A DNA stretch of 39,641 bases from a virus: positions 1 through 39,641 of IMG/VR virus record IMGVR_UViG_3300017971_000138. One strand, 5' to 3'. This document shows positions 8,336 to 16,031 of the stretch, piece by piece (within the stretch, counting starts at the first letter, position 1; each line of letters begins with the position of its first letter). The translations under genes were made by a program, and so were the position numbers. The notes under the pieces are model-generated. The model was given only the letters and a program-made list of their open reading frames with translations. It did not search any database and had not been told where the DNA came from.

Positions 8336-8827
8336 ATGTTCACGGTAAGAGAGATCGTTGAAGGGACATTTATTCTGCCGGATCAACTCGTTAAAGACAT
8401 CAAGTTTTTTAAGACTAAATTCCAACACAAAAAATTTCGTTATGACTCTGAGCGCCTTCGCGTGAGAGTAGACATTTTGAAGTACTGTGACGTGATATTT
8501 AACTGTAGGGAGCTGCTTGAGTTTGAGAAGGCTTGTAATGAGCTGGTCAAGCTATGCAAGAACAAGCACTCCCTTTTCGGTGTCCACTACAGTAACATTT
8601 ACTACTTCCTTGATACGATGGATAAACTGAGAGACTTCTATGAGATCAACAAATACGCCTGCATTAAAGACAAGCGTATCTCTCATATTATGAGGCTTAA
8701 AACGATGCTTTTATGTATGACTGCGTACTTTGAGAAATGGTGCAAATCCAGACCAAAAACACGCATGAATATGAAGCTGGAGGAGGCGCTCAGTGACTTT
8801 GAGGATGGAATTTACGACCTGGACTAA
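8336..8827 (+). CDS. Hypothetical helical protein (163 aa)
   Basis: Unrecognised. AAAGGA lies seven bases before ATG. The protein is almost all predicted helix with many Cys (residues near 50, 57, 67, 74, 108, 127, 136) that do not form regular CXXC pairs, many Tyr/Phe and a basic surface, ending in an acidic tail (FEDGIYDLD). It is the last gene before the operator-promoter at 8838, so it closes the first rightward operon. Confidence 0.7.
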   Translation: MFTVREIVEGTFILPDQLVKDIKFFKTKFQHKKFRYDSERLRVRVDILKYCDVIFNCRELLEFEKACNELVKLCKNKHSLFGVHYSNIYYFLDTMDKLRDFYEINKYACIKDKRISHIMRLKTMLLCMTAYFEKWCKSRPKTRMNMKLEEALSDFEDGIYDLD

Positions 8828-8836
8828 GCACTCTAT

Positions 8837-8865
8837 TTGTGGTAAAATTATCACATAGTTAAAAT
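8837..8865 (+). promoter_or_regulatory. Promoter of the coiled-coil operon, overlapped by operator
   Basis: TTGTGG (8837-8842), a 17-base spacer and TAAAAT (8860-8865). Start near 8872, 17 bases before the ATG at 8889. The TAAAATTATCA in the operator is repeated exactly 17 bases downstream, so the second copy forms the -10 box and one protein could touch both elements. Confidence 0.55.
8838..8855. promoter_or_regulatory. 18-bp palindromic operator, copy 1
   Basis: TGTGGTAAAATTATCACA, two inverted arms (TGTGGTAA and TTATCACA, one mismatch) around AA. It is identical to the minus-strand reading of 30716-30699 and differs at two positions from 15036-15053. It overlaps the -35 of the promoter for the 8889 operon, so binding should repress. 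The candidate binder is the ribbon-helix-helix protein at 30483-30665. Confidence 0.75.
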
Positions 8866-8888
8866 TATCAAGTAGCTAGGAGTTTGCT

Positions 8889-9422
8889 ATGTCAAAGAAG
8901 AAGTCTGCCCAAGAGGAATATCTTGAGGTTAGAAAGAAAACTATAGAAAAGCTGATTGAGCTTGTTGAAGACAATGGTGGAGACATGAGCTGTCTGTTTG
9001 ATTACAGTGCTTGTGGTGACATTATTGAGGAGCTTGGCAAGGCGATCGACAAGAAGACTGAAGAGAATGCCGGCGGTAGCTTGTTAATGGAGAACGTTAC
9101 CGTTATGACCATGCGCAAAGAGTCAAAGAATGATCCTGAAAGTCGGGATGCTGAGATTGGTTATATATTCATTCAGTTTCCCAAAGAGAGAAATGTTTTG
9201 ACCGGCTTGATGGGTTGCAAAGAAATGCGCATTCCTATTTATGAACGCTTTAAGTTCAATAAGGAGCTTGATCATGCTATCGAAATGGCCGACGACAACG
9301 ACATATACATTATATATCAAAAGCCACCTGCAAAAACTGACAAAGAGGATTTAGCTGCTCGCAATCAGCATGAGCTTTGCTTTTGTATCAGGAAAGATGG
9401 CAAGTTTCAGGTGAATGGATGA
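8889..9422 (+). CDS. Hypothetical protein, first gene of operator-controlled operon (177 aa)
   Basis: Unrecognised. TAGGAG lies six bases before ATG. The N-terminal 60 residues are charged helices (EEYLEVRKKTIEKLIELVED), followed by a globular alpha/beta part with strands EIGYIFIQF, DIYIIYQK and HELCFCIRKDGKFQV. The later strands suggest a small folded domain, not just a coiled coil. It starts the operon reading through to about 11133 and directly follows the operator. Confidence 0.75.
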   Translation: MSKKKSAQEEYLEVRKKTIEKLIELVEDNGGDMSCLFDYSACGDIIEELGKAIDKKTEENAGGSLLMENVTVMTMRKESKNDPESRDAEIGYIFIQFPKERNVLTGLMGCKEMRIPIYERFKFNKELDHAIEMADDNDIYIIYQKPPAKTDKEDLAARNQHELCFCIRKDGKFQVNG

Positions 9423-9450
9423 CCGAGAATAGAAATTTAAAGAGAGAAAT

Positions 9451-9930
9451 ATGGACACAGAAAAGTTAAAGAAATTACAAAAAGACTCTCAGATAAAAAA
9501 TCTTCTGCTTGAGGAGTCTATTGACCGCATGTCAGATTTGCTTCACAAGAAGGGCAAGGTTGATCTGGAAACGTTGGACATTCTGATTGCCAGAAACAGG
9601 CTGGAGAAAGAAGATGTGTTGCGTATAATGCGAATTTTATGTGGCGACAAGACAAAAGTGAAGCAAGATAAGGCGTTTGAGAAAGAGTTTGCAAACAAGG
9701 AGAAAGCTATTCAGGACCGGTTCATTAAGAATCGTGACGCTGCCTCTGAGTTGAAATTGCAGCTAGACAATAACGTGCGGCTTCGCAATACAATAGAAAA
9801 AGAGCGCAATGATTTGGTGAGACAAATTATTAAGATTGGGCAAATTGGGCAAGAGGAGAGCAATGGAAAACAAAGTCCTCAAAAAGGAAAAACAAGACCT
9901 CAAAGAAAGAGTAAAAAAGGTAGTAAGTGA
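9451..9930 (+). CDS. Coiled-coil protein (159 aa)
   Basis: Unrecognised. It is charged and helical throughout, with two likely coiled-coil stretches at about 1-30 and 75-125 (ELKLQLDNNVRLRNTIEKER). A low-complexity basic tail follows (QSPQKGKTRPQRKSKKGSK). The tail coincides with the 68-base overlap with the next gene, so it may be shaped by that gene's start region. Confidence 0.7.
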   Translation: MDTEKLKKLQKDSQIKNLLLEESIDRMSDLLHKKGKVDLETLDILIARNRLEKEDVLRIMRILCGDKTKVKQDKAFEKEFANKEKAIQDRFIKNRDAASELKLQLDNNVRLRNTIEKERNDLVRQIIKIGQIGQEESNGKQSPQKGKTRPQRKSKKGSK

Positions 9931-10384
9931 GAATGAGGAGGGTGACAAGCAAGAGCTTATCGACAGCCTCATTGGTTCCGAGCCACTCGTTGAGCCTTGC
10001 AAGGAGGATTACGATTCGACGTCGATTATTCGTGAAGAGATGGCAGAAATAGCGGGTTACCGAGTTTTCCTGTTGAAAGAAATTCTTTCTTTGGAGAAGG
10101 ATATGACGCGAATTTTAAGCAAGATCCGTCAGAACAGGCACGATATTTGCCAATATCTAATTGATTATGAGATTGAGCCGCAGAAGGTTAGCCATGATGT
10201 TGCACAAGAGTTGACACTCAAGCAGGTTGAGTTAGACAAGATCGTTTTTGCTCGGCAAAAGCGTATCGACAAGATTCAAGACAAGGCAGATGAGTATCGA
10301 ATACACTACTCGCATTTAGTTTCAATTTTAAGCAGCTTTTTGGATGCAGAATACTTAGAGAAAAAGGAGCGTAAAGATGGCTGA
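9863..10384 (+). CDS. Coiled-coil protein (173 aa)
   Basis: Unrecognised. I chose ATG 9863 because GAGGAG sits four bases upstream; the frame is open back to a TTG at 9836 without an RBS. Nearly all helical: an N-terminal basic coiled coil (KVLKKEKQDLKERVKKVVSE), an acidic hinge with EPLVEPCKED, and a long heptad-rich stretch from about residue 60 to the end. It overlaps the previous gene by 68 bases and the next by 8. Confidence 0.7.
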   Translation: MENKVLKKEKQDLKERVKKVVSENEEGDKQELIDSLIGSEPLVEPCKEDYDSTSIIREEMAEIAGYRVFLLKEILSLEKDMTRILSKIRQNRHDICQYLIDYEIEPQKVSHDVAQELTLKQVELDKIVFARQKRIDKIQDKADEYRIHYSHLVSILSSFLDAEYLEKKERKDG

Positions 10385-10787
10385 TAGCAAAGAAATGGTT
10401 AAGAAGAAGGCGATTGAGTCAATGGAGGCGCTCATTGCTAAGGCAGAAGAAGTGGTGGAATCGCATAAGGATGCAGAGGTAAAGTATAGAGATTTTCATG
10501 CGTTGTCACAGAAGATGTATGAATGTGGATTAGAGTCTTACAAGAGGATGTTAGTCAGCCTTAAGACTGGGGATGAGAGCGATTTCAGGGTGTGGATTGA
10601 CCTTAACAATAAGGTTAAAAATTTAAATGAAGATGTTAACAATGCTCAGAGGAAACTTAGGAGCTATGATCTTAGGCTTGACGCACTTTTAAATGAACTT
10701 CAGGATCTTGCTATGACGGGAAGGGCTGACACTATGCGCTTCATCGAAAATTACACAGATCTGTTAGGAGGTCAAAAAGATGGATGA
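10377..10787 (+). CDS. Helical protein (136 aa)
   Basis: Unrecognised. GGAG lies seven bases before ATG and the start overlaps the previous stop by 8 bases. Charged helices fill the length (MVKKKAIESMEALIAKAEEV at the start, then LNNKVKNLNEDVNNAQRKL) with a coiled-coil-like pattern. It is similar in style, though not obviously in sequence, to its upstream neighbours. Confidence 0.7.
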   Translation: MADSKEMVKKKAIESMEALIAKAEEVVESHKDAEVKYRDFHALSQKMYECGLESYKRMLVSLKTGDESDFRVWIDLNNKVKNLNEDVNNAQRKLRSYDLRLDALLNELQDLAMTGRADTMRFIENYTDLLGGQKDG

Positions 10788-11133
10788 AGATAAAAGGTTG
10801 CTTGGGCCTTCTGATGGGTGGCCCTCTAGAAGGCTATTAGAGTTTATGCATGGCAAAGCTTACTGTGACCAATACCCAGACATCGATGATCTATGTGCTG
10901 CTCTGAAGAAAAAGGCTGCTGAGCAAGAGGAGGCCGATAAGAAGCGCATGAGTGATCCGGAAAGTATTGGGATGATGCGTATGAAGTTTGAATTTGATTA
11001 TCGAACTGAGAAAGAGGCTGAGCAGATGCTTGATAAAGTACGGAACTTTGAGCGCATACATAAGCTCGAGGTTTCAAACTCTCTTGGCTGGCATAAAATG
11101 ATCAACGATATGGACAAGGATGATCAAAAATAA
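10780..11133 (+). CDS. Hypothetical acidic protein (117 aa)
   Basis: Unrecognised. AGGAGG, the best RBS of this operon, sits eight bases before ATG. The first 30 residues look folded (LLGPSDGWPSRRLLEFMHGK), the rest is charged helix with many Met, Lys and Glu, ending DMDKDDQK. It ends the run of tightly overlapping genes that starts at 8889. Confidence 0.7.
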   Translation: MDEDKRLLGPSDGWPSRRLLEFMHGKAYCDQYPDIDDLCAALKKKAAEQEEADKKRMSDPESIGMMRMKFEFDYRTEKEAEQMLDKVRNFERIHKLEVSNSLGWHKMINDMDKDDQK

Positions 11134-11144
11134 TTTCTCGTTGC

Positions 11145-11180
11145 TATAGTAAAGAGGTGATAAATAAGAAATGAACCTCT
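11145..11180 (+). promoter_or_regulatory. Possible extended -10 promoter and leader hairpin
   Basis: TGC followed by TATAGT (11145-11150) resembles an extended -10 promoter; no convincing -35 is seen. Just downstream AGAGGT (11153-11158) pairs with ACCTCT (11175-11180), forming a leader hairpin before the gene at 11197. The same CTATAGTAA string recurs before the capsid gene at 20441-20449. Confidence 0.35.
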
Positions 11181-11196
11181 AAAAAAAGGGCGAGTA

Positions 11197-11421
11197 ATGG
11201 ACTATATAGCGCTTCTCTGTTGCGTTCTAGGATTTTTTTGCATTTATAAAATTTACATGATGGCTATTGCACTTGTATCTGCGATCAGGGAGCTTGTTGG
11301 GGTCCAGGAGGTTATTGTTACGAAGGTTGATAGAGTTTCGGCAGTACTTGATGATTTGCCGCGAACGGTTAAGAGAATTAGAGATAGGGAAAAGAAAAAT
11401 GAAAAAGATATTAAAAGTTGA
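11197..11421 (+). CDS. Small single-TM protein (74 aa)
   Basis: Unrecognised. The first 30 residues form a hydrophobic anchor (ALLCCVLGFFCIYKIYMMAI), followed by a helical, increasingly charged domain ending in REKKNEKDIKS. AAGGG lies 8 bases upstream. N-terminal anchor plus charged helix is the general shape of an inner-membrane spanin or a small regulator of membrane targets. It overlaps the next gene by 23 bases. Confidence 0.7.
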   Translation: MDYIALLCCVLGFFCIYKIYMMAIALVSAIRELVGVQEVIVTKVDRVSAVLDDLPRTVKRIRDREKKNEKDIKS

Positions 11422-12301
11422 TCCGTCGGAACGGAGAGCTCATTGGCCGCCGAAGGGTAAGATCGAAAAAAATACCGTATGGGACAACGTTGGTGGGGAC
11501 GGGCTCGTCTACTGCTTCAAGGGGTACGACGAAGAGGGTATGGAGCTCTGGGAGTATGAAGCCGGAATAGAGTCGGCATCTGATCTTAGTCCTGAAGTCC
11601 TGCTAGAATTTAGCAAGAAGCTGTTATATAGCCCGCCTAAGACTAAAGATGAATTAGTAGAATGCGACTATTGGAAATGTGTTTCTGAGGACGAAGAGGA
11701 GCAACTGAAGTGCTATAGGGAAGTATTGAGCAAAACTTTGCTTAATGTACAAGATGCAAGAGATAATTTGCTCAAGGCACGTCAGGCGCGCAATGAAGTT
11801 TTGTCCGAGGTTCGCGACATTGATAGTGTCATCACTTCTGATTTGATGGATATGCCGAACTGGATAGAAGAGCTTTTAAGGGATGGTGTACGAGATAAGC
11901 GCGCTTTTAGGGAGTTCATGGGTCCTGTATCAAGAAATAAGCGCAAGGGAAACATCGAAAACTCAGAGAAGCACTTGGATAAACTGAAGCAGCGTTTAGA
12001 GCGCGCAGAGAATGCTGTTGTCTACACTAACAATAAGTTTGAAGATGCCCTCGAATTATTTGACCTGAGGCTTGCTAACTGGGAATCACTTTGCTCTGAA
12101 ACAGAGGATGAGAAGAAGGTTCTTGATGCTGCCTATGTTGTTATAGAGGAAAGACGCAAGGATAGAGAAGAGCTAAATAAAGACGGCCTATTGCGCTTTA
12201 ATCGTTTTGATGGATATAATCGCAAGTTATTGGCGGAAAAAGCAAAAGAGCTGCTTGGTACAGAGCAAAAGTGGGATTACTCAGACGAGCAAGAGGACTG
12301 A
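11399..12301 (+). CDS. Large coiled-coil protein (300 aa)
   Basis: Unrecognised. ATG 11399 has AGGGA eight to nine bases upstream. The first 75 residues look like a compact domain with many aromatic and charged residues (WPPKGKIEKNTVWDNVGGDG, then YCFKGYDEEGMELWEY). From about residue 100 the protein is a long helical region with coiled-coil stretches (LNVQDARDNLLKARQARNEV and LDKLKQRLERAENAVVYTNN). It overlaps the TM gene upstream. The size and shape would suit a structural or scaffold-like role, but nothing specific supports this. Confidence 0.7.
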   Translation: MKKILKVDPSERRAHWPPKGKIEKNTVWDNVGGDGLVYCFKGYDEEGMELWEYEAGIESASDLSPEVLLEFSKKLLYSPPKTKDELVECDYWKCVSEDEEEQLKCYREVLSKTLLNVQDARDNLLKARQARNEVLSEVRDIDSVITSDLMDMPNWIEELLRDGVRDKRAFREFMGPVSRNKRKGNIENSEKHLDKLKQRLERAENAVVYTNNKFEDALELFDLRLANWESLCSETEDEKKVLDAAYVVIEERRKDREELNKDGLLRFNRFDGYNRKLLAEKAKELLGTEQKWDYSDEQED

Positions 12302-12305
12302 TGCG

Positions 12306-12641
12306 ATGAGTGAAGAAGTCTCGACGCAAACTGATGTTGATTATGAATATGGTGGCGGCAAAGTGAGGTTGTACAAAAAGATCGTTATTGAGATCGCAGG
12401 GAACCCTCCTGGAATGCATTTTCCATCCTGGATGAACATTCATCATGGTGAAGAGATTCCTTGTCTTACCAAAGAGGATTATGATCTTTGCTACAAGTTG
12501 CTTTTGGATTTTAAGAATACGCCAGACTCCGAGGTTTTAAGAAAAGATCGAATGCGTAAGTTGTTTCGTGAGTGTGCTGACACGGTAAGGGAAAAGGCTC
12601 AGGCTGCAGCAAGTATGAGGAAAAAATATGGGACCGATTGA
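12306..12641 (+). CDS. Hypothetical protein (111 aa)
   Basis: Unrecognised. ATG 12306 lies four bases after the upstream stop, with AAGAGGA eight bases before it. Residues 15-60 look beta-rich (GGGKVRLYKKIVIEIAGNPP, then MHFPSWMNIHHGEEI), followed by basic helices. Two His within FPSWMNIHHGEE are suggestive but do not match a metal-binding family I know. Confidence 0.65.
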   Translation: MSEEVSTQTDVDYEYGGGKVRLYKKIVIEIAGNPPGMHFPSWMNIHHGEEIPCLTKEDYDLCYKLLLDFKNTPDSEVLRKDRMRKLFRECADTVREKAQAAASMRKKYGTD

Positions 12642-12945
12642 GGCCTTTTTGTTAGGTGTAATGCTTACTGCTGGTATTAATGGAATAGGCATAAAATATA
12701 TAAAAGACCAACATGCAAAAGAAAAAGCTACGCTTGTAGCGAAATTGCATGGAGGCGGAAAAAAACCAAATAATTGTGTTAAAACTGTGCATGAGTCTGT
12801 CAAGGAAGGGTCGTTTACTATGCAGCAGGGCGCTGCTCACATTCAGGTAAACACTAATAAGGACGCAAAGACTCGTGTTAGGGTTGAGAAAGACGGGAAT
12901 TCTCAGCGCGTAACAATAAATAGCGGCAACACGACGAGGCTTTAA
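12628..12945 (+). CDS. Single-TM protein with beta-rich C-terminus (105 aa)
   Basis: Unrecognised. An N-terminal hydrophobic stretch (IEAFLLGVMLTAGINGIGI, residues 4-22) is followed by a short charged linker and a C-terminal half rich in Asn, Thr, Val and Lys, likely beta structure (AAHIQVNTNKDAKTRVRVEK). GAGGAA lies 7 bases before ATG. An anchored protein facing the periplasm is plausible; a role in lysis is possible but unsupported. Confidence 0.65.
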   Translation: MGPIEAFLLGVMLTAGINGIGIKYIKDQHAKEKATLVAKLHGGGKKPNNCVKTVHESVKEGSFTMQQGAAHIQVNTNKDAKTRVRVEKDGNSQRVTINSGNTTRL

Positions 12946-12963
12946 CTAAAAAAGGGAGAGGCA

Positions 12964-13230
12964 GTGAGCATAAAATCAATCCGGAACTCTATCATTCTCT
13001 TAGCTACAGCTGTTGGAGGGGCCCTTTTCGGCCCCTCCTTGCTGGAGAAGCGACAGAGACATGTTGATCCAATTAAGATCCAAATGGAAATAGAGGGAAG
13101 GCTCGATGTTATTCGTCAGTATATGGACCAGAAGTATGGCGAAGGGTTCTTTGACGAGCAGGTGATGAGGCATAGTAGCAAGAGACAGGTGTTAGAGTTA
13201 ACTAAAGGACAAGAAAATGGAAATGGATAA
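12964..13230 (+). CDS. Small membrane-anchored protein (88 aa)
   Basis: Unrecognised. Starts with GTG after GGGAG. An N-terminal hydrophobic segment (SIILLATAVGGALFGPSLL, about 9-27) precedes a charged helical domain ending in Gly/Asn. The layout repeats that of the two other N-anchored proteins in this stretch (11197 and 12628). Confidence 0.65.
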   Translation: MSIKSIRNSIILLATAVGGALFGPSLLEKRQRHVDPIKIQMEIEGRLDVIRQYMDQKYGEGFFDEQVMRHSSKRQVLELTKGQENGNG

Positions 13231-13263
13231 GCTTGCTCAAGAAGAGTTCATGGAGTATCAGTG

Positions 13264-13659
13264 ATGCTAACAGGTTTATGCTTTTGCGGGAAAAGCAGGC
13301 AGTCGGAAACTGGCCATCTTGTAATGTGTGATGAGTGCATTGAAAAGCTTAACGGGATGTGGAAAGAGTTTCTTAAGGAAGTAAAAGTTCTTGGTGATGC
13401 CCGCTTGATGAAAACATTTGCAGATGGAATTGTTCGTCACTTGCTGCCGCCAGGATCGATGCCGATAGTAGATGTCTTTGCTTTTGATGAGCCTAGGATT
13501 CTAAAGGTTCAGTTTGATAATGCCAATCGTGATGATATAAAGTACGCGAGAGCTCTTGCTGATAAGTGGGATCATCTAATGAAAGAAGTATTCGGCCAAG
13601 ACGTTGAGTTAGTGTGTTTAGTGTCTATGGCTCCCAGGGAGAACGTTCAAGATGAGTAA
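13264..13659 (+). CDS. Zinc-ribbon N-terminus hypothetical protein (131 aa)
   Basis: Unrecognised. The N-terminus carries two Cys pairs, CFC and CDEC, 15 residues apart, with GKSRQSETGHLVM between, consistent with a zinc ribbon (the same pattern opens ClpX-type zinc domains and some transcription factors). The remainder is a mixed alpha/beta domain with no motif I recognise. GTG 13261 and ATG 13264 are adjacent; ATG is placed eight bases after GGAG. It lies directly before terL. Confidence 0.65.
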   Translation: MLTGLCFCGKSRQSETGHLVMCDECIEKLNGMWKEFLKEVKVLGDARLMKTFADGIVRHLLPPGSMPIVDVFAFDEPRILKVQFDNANRDDIKYARALADKWDHLMKEVFGQDVELVCLVSMAPRENVQDE

Positions 13660-13682
13660 GTAGAAAGTTAAGCGGGTAGGTG

Positions 13683-15026
13683 ATGCAAAAAAAAGAAGTA
13701 GCTCTTGATCAATTTCGGCCACGAGGCTATCAAAGGTGCATGTTTGACTCGTTAGAGAATAAGAACTTCAAGCGTGTCATGGCAATCTGGCCTCGAAGAA
13801 GCGGCAAGGACATGTGCGCTTGGAATCTTTGTATTAGAGAATTAGTTCGGTCTGTTAAGACCATTTATTATGTGTTCCCGACATTTGCTTCTGGTAGACG
13901 TATTTTGTGGGATGCAATTACAAATCACGGTGTTAGGATTCTTGACTATCTGCCACGAGAGCTTGTTGATTCCCGAAATGAACAGCTCATGCGGATCAAA
14001 TTAAAGAACGGTTCTGTTTTTCAGATAATTGGCTCAGATTCGTATGACAATACCCTTGTTGGGACAAACCCAAAAGGTGTTGTGTTCTCTGAGTTTGCGC
14101 TCAGCGACCCAAACGCGTACTCATTTATAAGGCCAATTCTTTCGGCTAATAACGGGTGGGTGCTTTTGGTGTCTACTCCCCGGGGCAAGAACTTCATGTA
14201 CGACATGTATAATGTAGCGCTCCAGAGTTACGATGATTGGTTTGTGTCGAAGTTGACTGTTGATGATACCAAGCACATCTCGCTTGATGCGATCATGAAG
14301 GAGATTGAGCTTGGGGAGATCTCAGAAGATCTGGCGCAACAGGAGTACTGGACGTCGTTTGATATGGGTGTTGAGGGAGGCTATTACACGAAATATGTGG
14401 ATAAGGCTCGACTCGAAGGTCGAATTGGCCCTGTGCCATGGCAGCCTCAACTTCCTGTTCACACTGCGTGGGATCTCGGTAGTGAAGACATGACTTCTAT
14501 TATCTTTTTCCAGTTAGTTGGTCAGGCAATTCATGTAATAGATTTCTATGAGAATAACAAGGAAGGGATGACCTATTATTGCGATGTTATTAAGAGCAAG
14601 CCTTACCATTATGGGACTCATATTGGCCCTCATGATATTAAAAACTTTGAAATGAGTTCCAGTTCTTCGAGGTTAATTACGGCACACAACCTTGGAGTGA
14701 TATTTGAGGTAGCTTCTAGGAAAGTTGGGCTCATGGATGGAATAGAGCTTGTTCGCACCACATTGCCTCGCGTCTGGATTGATGAGGTTAAATGCAAGCA
14801 GTTCGTTAAGGCTCTTGAAAATTATAGACAGGAATGGGATAACAAGAAGAAGGTGTATAAAACGAAGCCACTTCGAAACCAGTACACTCACGCAGCAGAC
14901 GCAATGCGTTACCTCGCGGTGCACTTGCCGTTTATCGGGAAGGATTTGACACCTGAGGAGATCGAAAACCTGCGCCAAGAGGCTGTATACGGCAACAGAG
15001 TTGCGCTTCCAGGGGTGTTTCAATAA
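13683..15026 (+). CDS. terL: Terminase large subunit
   Basis: Packaging motor ATPase and headful or end-cutting nuclease. Walker A is PRRSGKD (37-43). The Walker B-like strand is GVVFSEFALSDP, where Ser precedes the catalytic Glu, as in several podovirus terminases. The coupling segment WVLLVSTPRGKN follows. The RuvC-like nuclease begins with HTAWDLGSEDMTSI, continues through IGPHDIKNFE, and ends with the acidic THAADAMRYL motif. At 447 residues it is full length. The upstream RBS is weak, and GTG at 13680 is an alternative start. It is followed immediately by the operator at 15036, so the genes after it have their own control. Confidence 0.95.
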   Translation: MQKKEVALDQFRPRGYQRCMFDSLENKNFKRVMAIWPRRSGKDMCAWNLCIRELVRSVKTIYYVFPTFASGRRILWDAITNHGVRILDYLPRELVDSRNEQLMRIKLKNGSVFQIIGSDSYDNTLVGTNPKGVVFSEFALSDPNAYSFIRPILSANNGWVLLVSTPRGKNFMYDMYNVALQSYDDWFVSKLTVDDTKHISLDAIMKEIELGEISEDLAQQEYWTSFDMGVEGGYYTKYVDKARLEGRIGPVPWQPQLPVHTAWDLGSEDMTSIIFFQLVGQAIHVIDFYENNKEGMTYYCDVIKSKPYHYGTHIGPHDIKNFEMSSSSSRLITAHNLGVIFEVASRKVGLMDGIELVRTTLPRVWIDEVKCKQFVKALENYRQEWDNKKKVYKTKPLRNQYTHAADAMRYLAVHLPFIGKDLTPEEIENLRQEAVYGNRVALPGVFQ

Positions 15027-15035
15027 ATAGAGTTT

Positions 15036-15053
15036 TGTGTTAAAATTAACACA
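15036..15053. promoter_or_regulatory. 18-bp palindromic operator, copy 2
   Basis: TGTGTTAAAATTAACACA has perfect 8-base inverted arms around AA and matches the operator at 8838 and 30699 at 16 of 18 positions. The two changes (G to T in one arm and T to A in the other) are complementary, so they keep and even improve the symmetry. It lies 10 bases after terL and 37 bases before the operon 15090-16424 that includes groES. A promoter with TTTCAA (15018-15023), 17 bases and TAAAAT (15041-15046) may overlap it. Confidence 0.75.
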
Positions 15054-15089
15054 GGTGATTGTTTAATCTTTTTACTGAAAGGATGGCCA

Positions 15090-15449
15090 GTGGTTAACAA
15101 AATCGCAGTCATTTTGATGTGGTGTTCTCCTCTTGTTTCTCTCATTGCTTTTGCGTGCGTGTTTCATTATGCAAAAGATGCATTTGATACGCTTACGAGC
15201 AAGTTTAGGATACTTGAGAATCGTATATTTAAGATGGGCTCTGATGCATTAGAGGCACATGGTAAGATCCATCGCCTTGAAGAGGCTGTCGATGAATTGA
15301 AAAACGCATCCAAGAAGAATCCTAAGGAAGAGAAAAAGAAAGAAGAGGTAAAAGAGGAAGAAAAGAAGGCCACCGAGTTCATTATTAATACAAAGCAGTA
15401 TGGAAAAAGTGATCACAAGAAAAGCAAGAAAGGTAAGCATGGAAAATAA
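15090..15449 (+). CDS. N-anchored coiled-coil protein (119 aa)
   Basis: Unrecognised. GTG start with AAAGGA at good spacing. One TM helix at about 5-25 (IAVILMWCSPLVSLIAFACV), a helical stalk with coiled-coil heptads (35-72), then a Lys/Glu-rich segment, a TEFII motif at 95-99 and a His/Lys-rich end. The layout would fit an inner-membrane spanin, but no partner lipoprotein is nested in or after it. The TEFII-x5-GK end resembles that of the terS-like protein at 6873. It overlaps groES by 11 bases. Confidence 0.65.
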   Translation: MVNKIAVILMWCSPLVSLIAFACVFHYAKDAFDTLTSKFRILENRIFKMGSDALEAHGKIHRLEEAVDELKNASKKNPKEEKKKEEVKEEEKKATEFIINTKQYGKSDHKKSKKGKHGK

Positions 15450-15726
15450 GTTTCAGCCTCTCTATGACAAAGTACTTGTTAAAGTTGAGAAAGAAAAGAT
15501 TACTGAAGGCGGTATTGTTTTAGCTGATGTAGCAGATAAGGATTTAAAGGGTGGCACGGTTGTTGCTATTGGACAGGGACATCTTTTGGAAACAGGTAAG
15601 CTGTGTCCCTTGCAAGTTAAAGTTGGTCAAACCGTCTACTTTGGTAAGTTAGCGGGATCAGAGTGGGGTGAAGACCTTCTTGTAATGCGTGAGATGGACA
15701 TCATGGGATTTGAGTCCTCAGAATGA
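15439..15726 (+). CDS. groES: Co-chaperonin GroES
   Basis: GroES caps the GroEL chamber. The 95-residue protein has the family layout: FQPLYDKVLVKV at the start, a mobile loop with the GroEL-binding GGIVL triad (residues about 22-26), then VVAIGQGHLLETGK, the VKVGQTVYFGK strand and a final LLVMREMDIMGF. ATG 15439 is chosen because AAAGG lies six bases away and the protein then begins where GroES proteins do; the frame is open to 15400. It is translationally linked on both sides (11-base overlap upstream, ATGA overlap downstream). It sits in an operator-controlled operon, far from groEL. Confidence 0.95.
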   Translation: MENKFQPLYDKVLVKVEKEKITEGGIVLADVADKDLKGGTVVAIGQGHLLETGKLCPLQVKVGQTVYFGKLAGSEWGEDLLVMREMDIMGFESSE

Positions 15727-16028
15727 TTACGGCACTTGTTCTGTTTTCTATTTTAGCCTTTGTTTGCTTTGGTTTTCTTAAGGCTATCAGGCAAAAGTTT
15801 TCCGAGCAGAAGGCTAAAATAGATGAGATTTCCCAGAAGCTTGAGGCTCACTCGGTTACTATTTCAGCAATCTATAAAGCGAGGGGCGCGCTTCCAGAGC
15901 AAGTCGACACAAAAATTAATGCAGAAATAGTAGATTTAAGCAGAAAAGCAGATATTGAGCTCAGAAAGAATGCGGAGATGTTTCGAGTTATTGACGAGAG
16001 ACTAAAGAGGTTGGAGCGGAAAGGGTAA
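15723..16028 (+). CDS. N-anchored coiled-coil protein (101 aa)
   Basis: Unrecognised. It starts inside the groES stop (ATGA). One TM helix (ITALVLFSILAFVCFGFL, 2-19) is followed by a long charged helix with heptads to the end (KQKFSEQKAKIDEISQKLEA and ELRKNAEMFRVIDERLKRLE). It has the same architecture as the gene at 15090, so the two may form a pair. Confidence 0.7.
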   Translation: MITALVLFSILAFVCFGFLKAIRQKFSEQKAKIDEISQKLEAHSVTISAIYKARGALPEQVDTKINAEIVDLSRKADIELRKNAEMFRVIDERLKRLERKG

Positions 16029-16031
16029 AAA

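Noticed and set aside
12964-13260. A 14-codon ORF at the end of the 12964 gene
   Set aside because: The peptide is very short, has no clear RBS, and lies mostly in another gene; it more likely reflects coupling between neighbouring genes.
15090-15449. Calling a spanin pair at 15090/15723
   Set aside because: Both have a TM anchor and coiled coil, but no nested or adjacent outer-membrane lipoprotein is present, so the spanin call lacks its partner.
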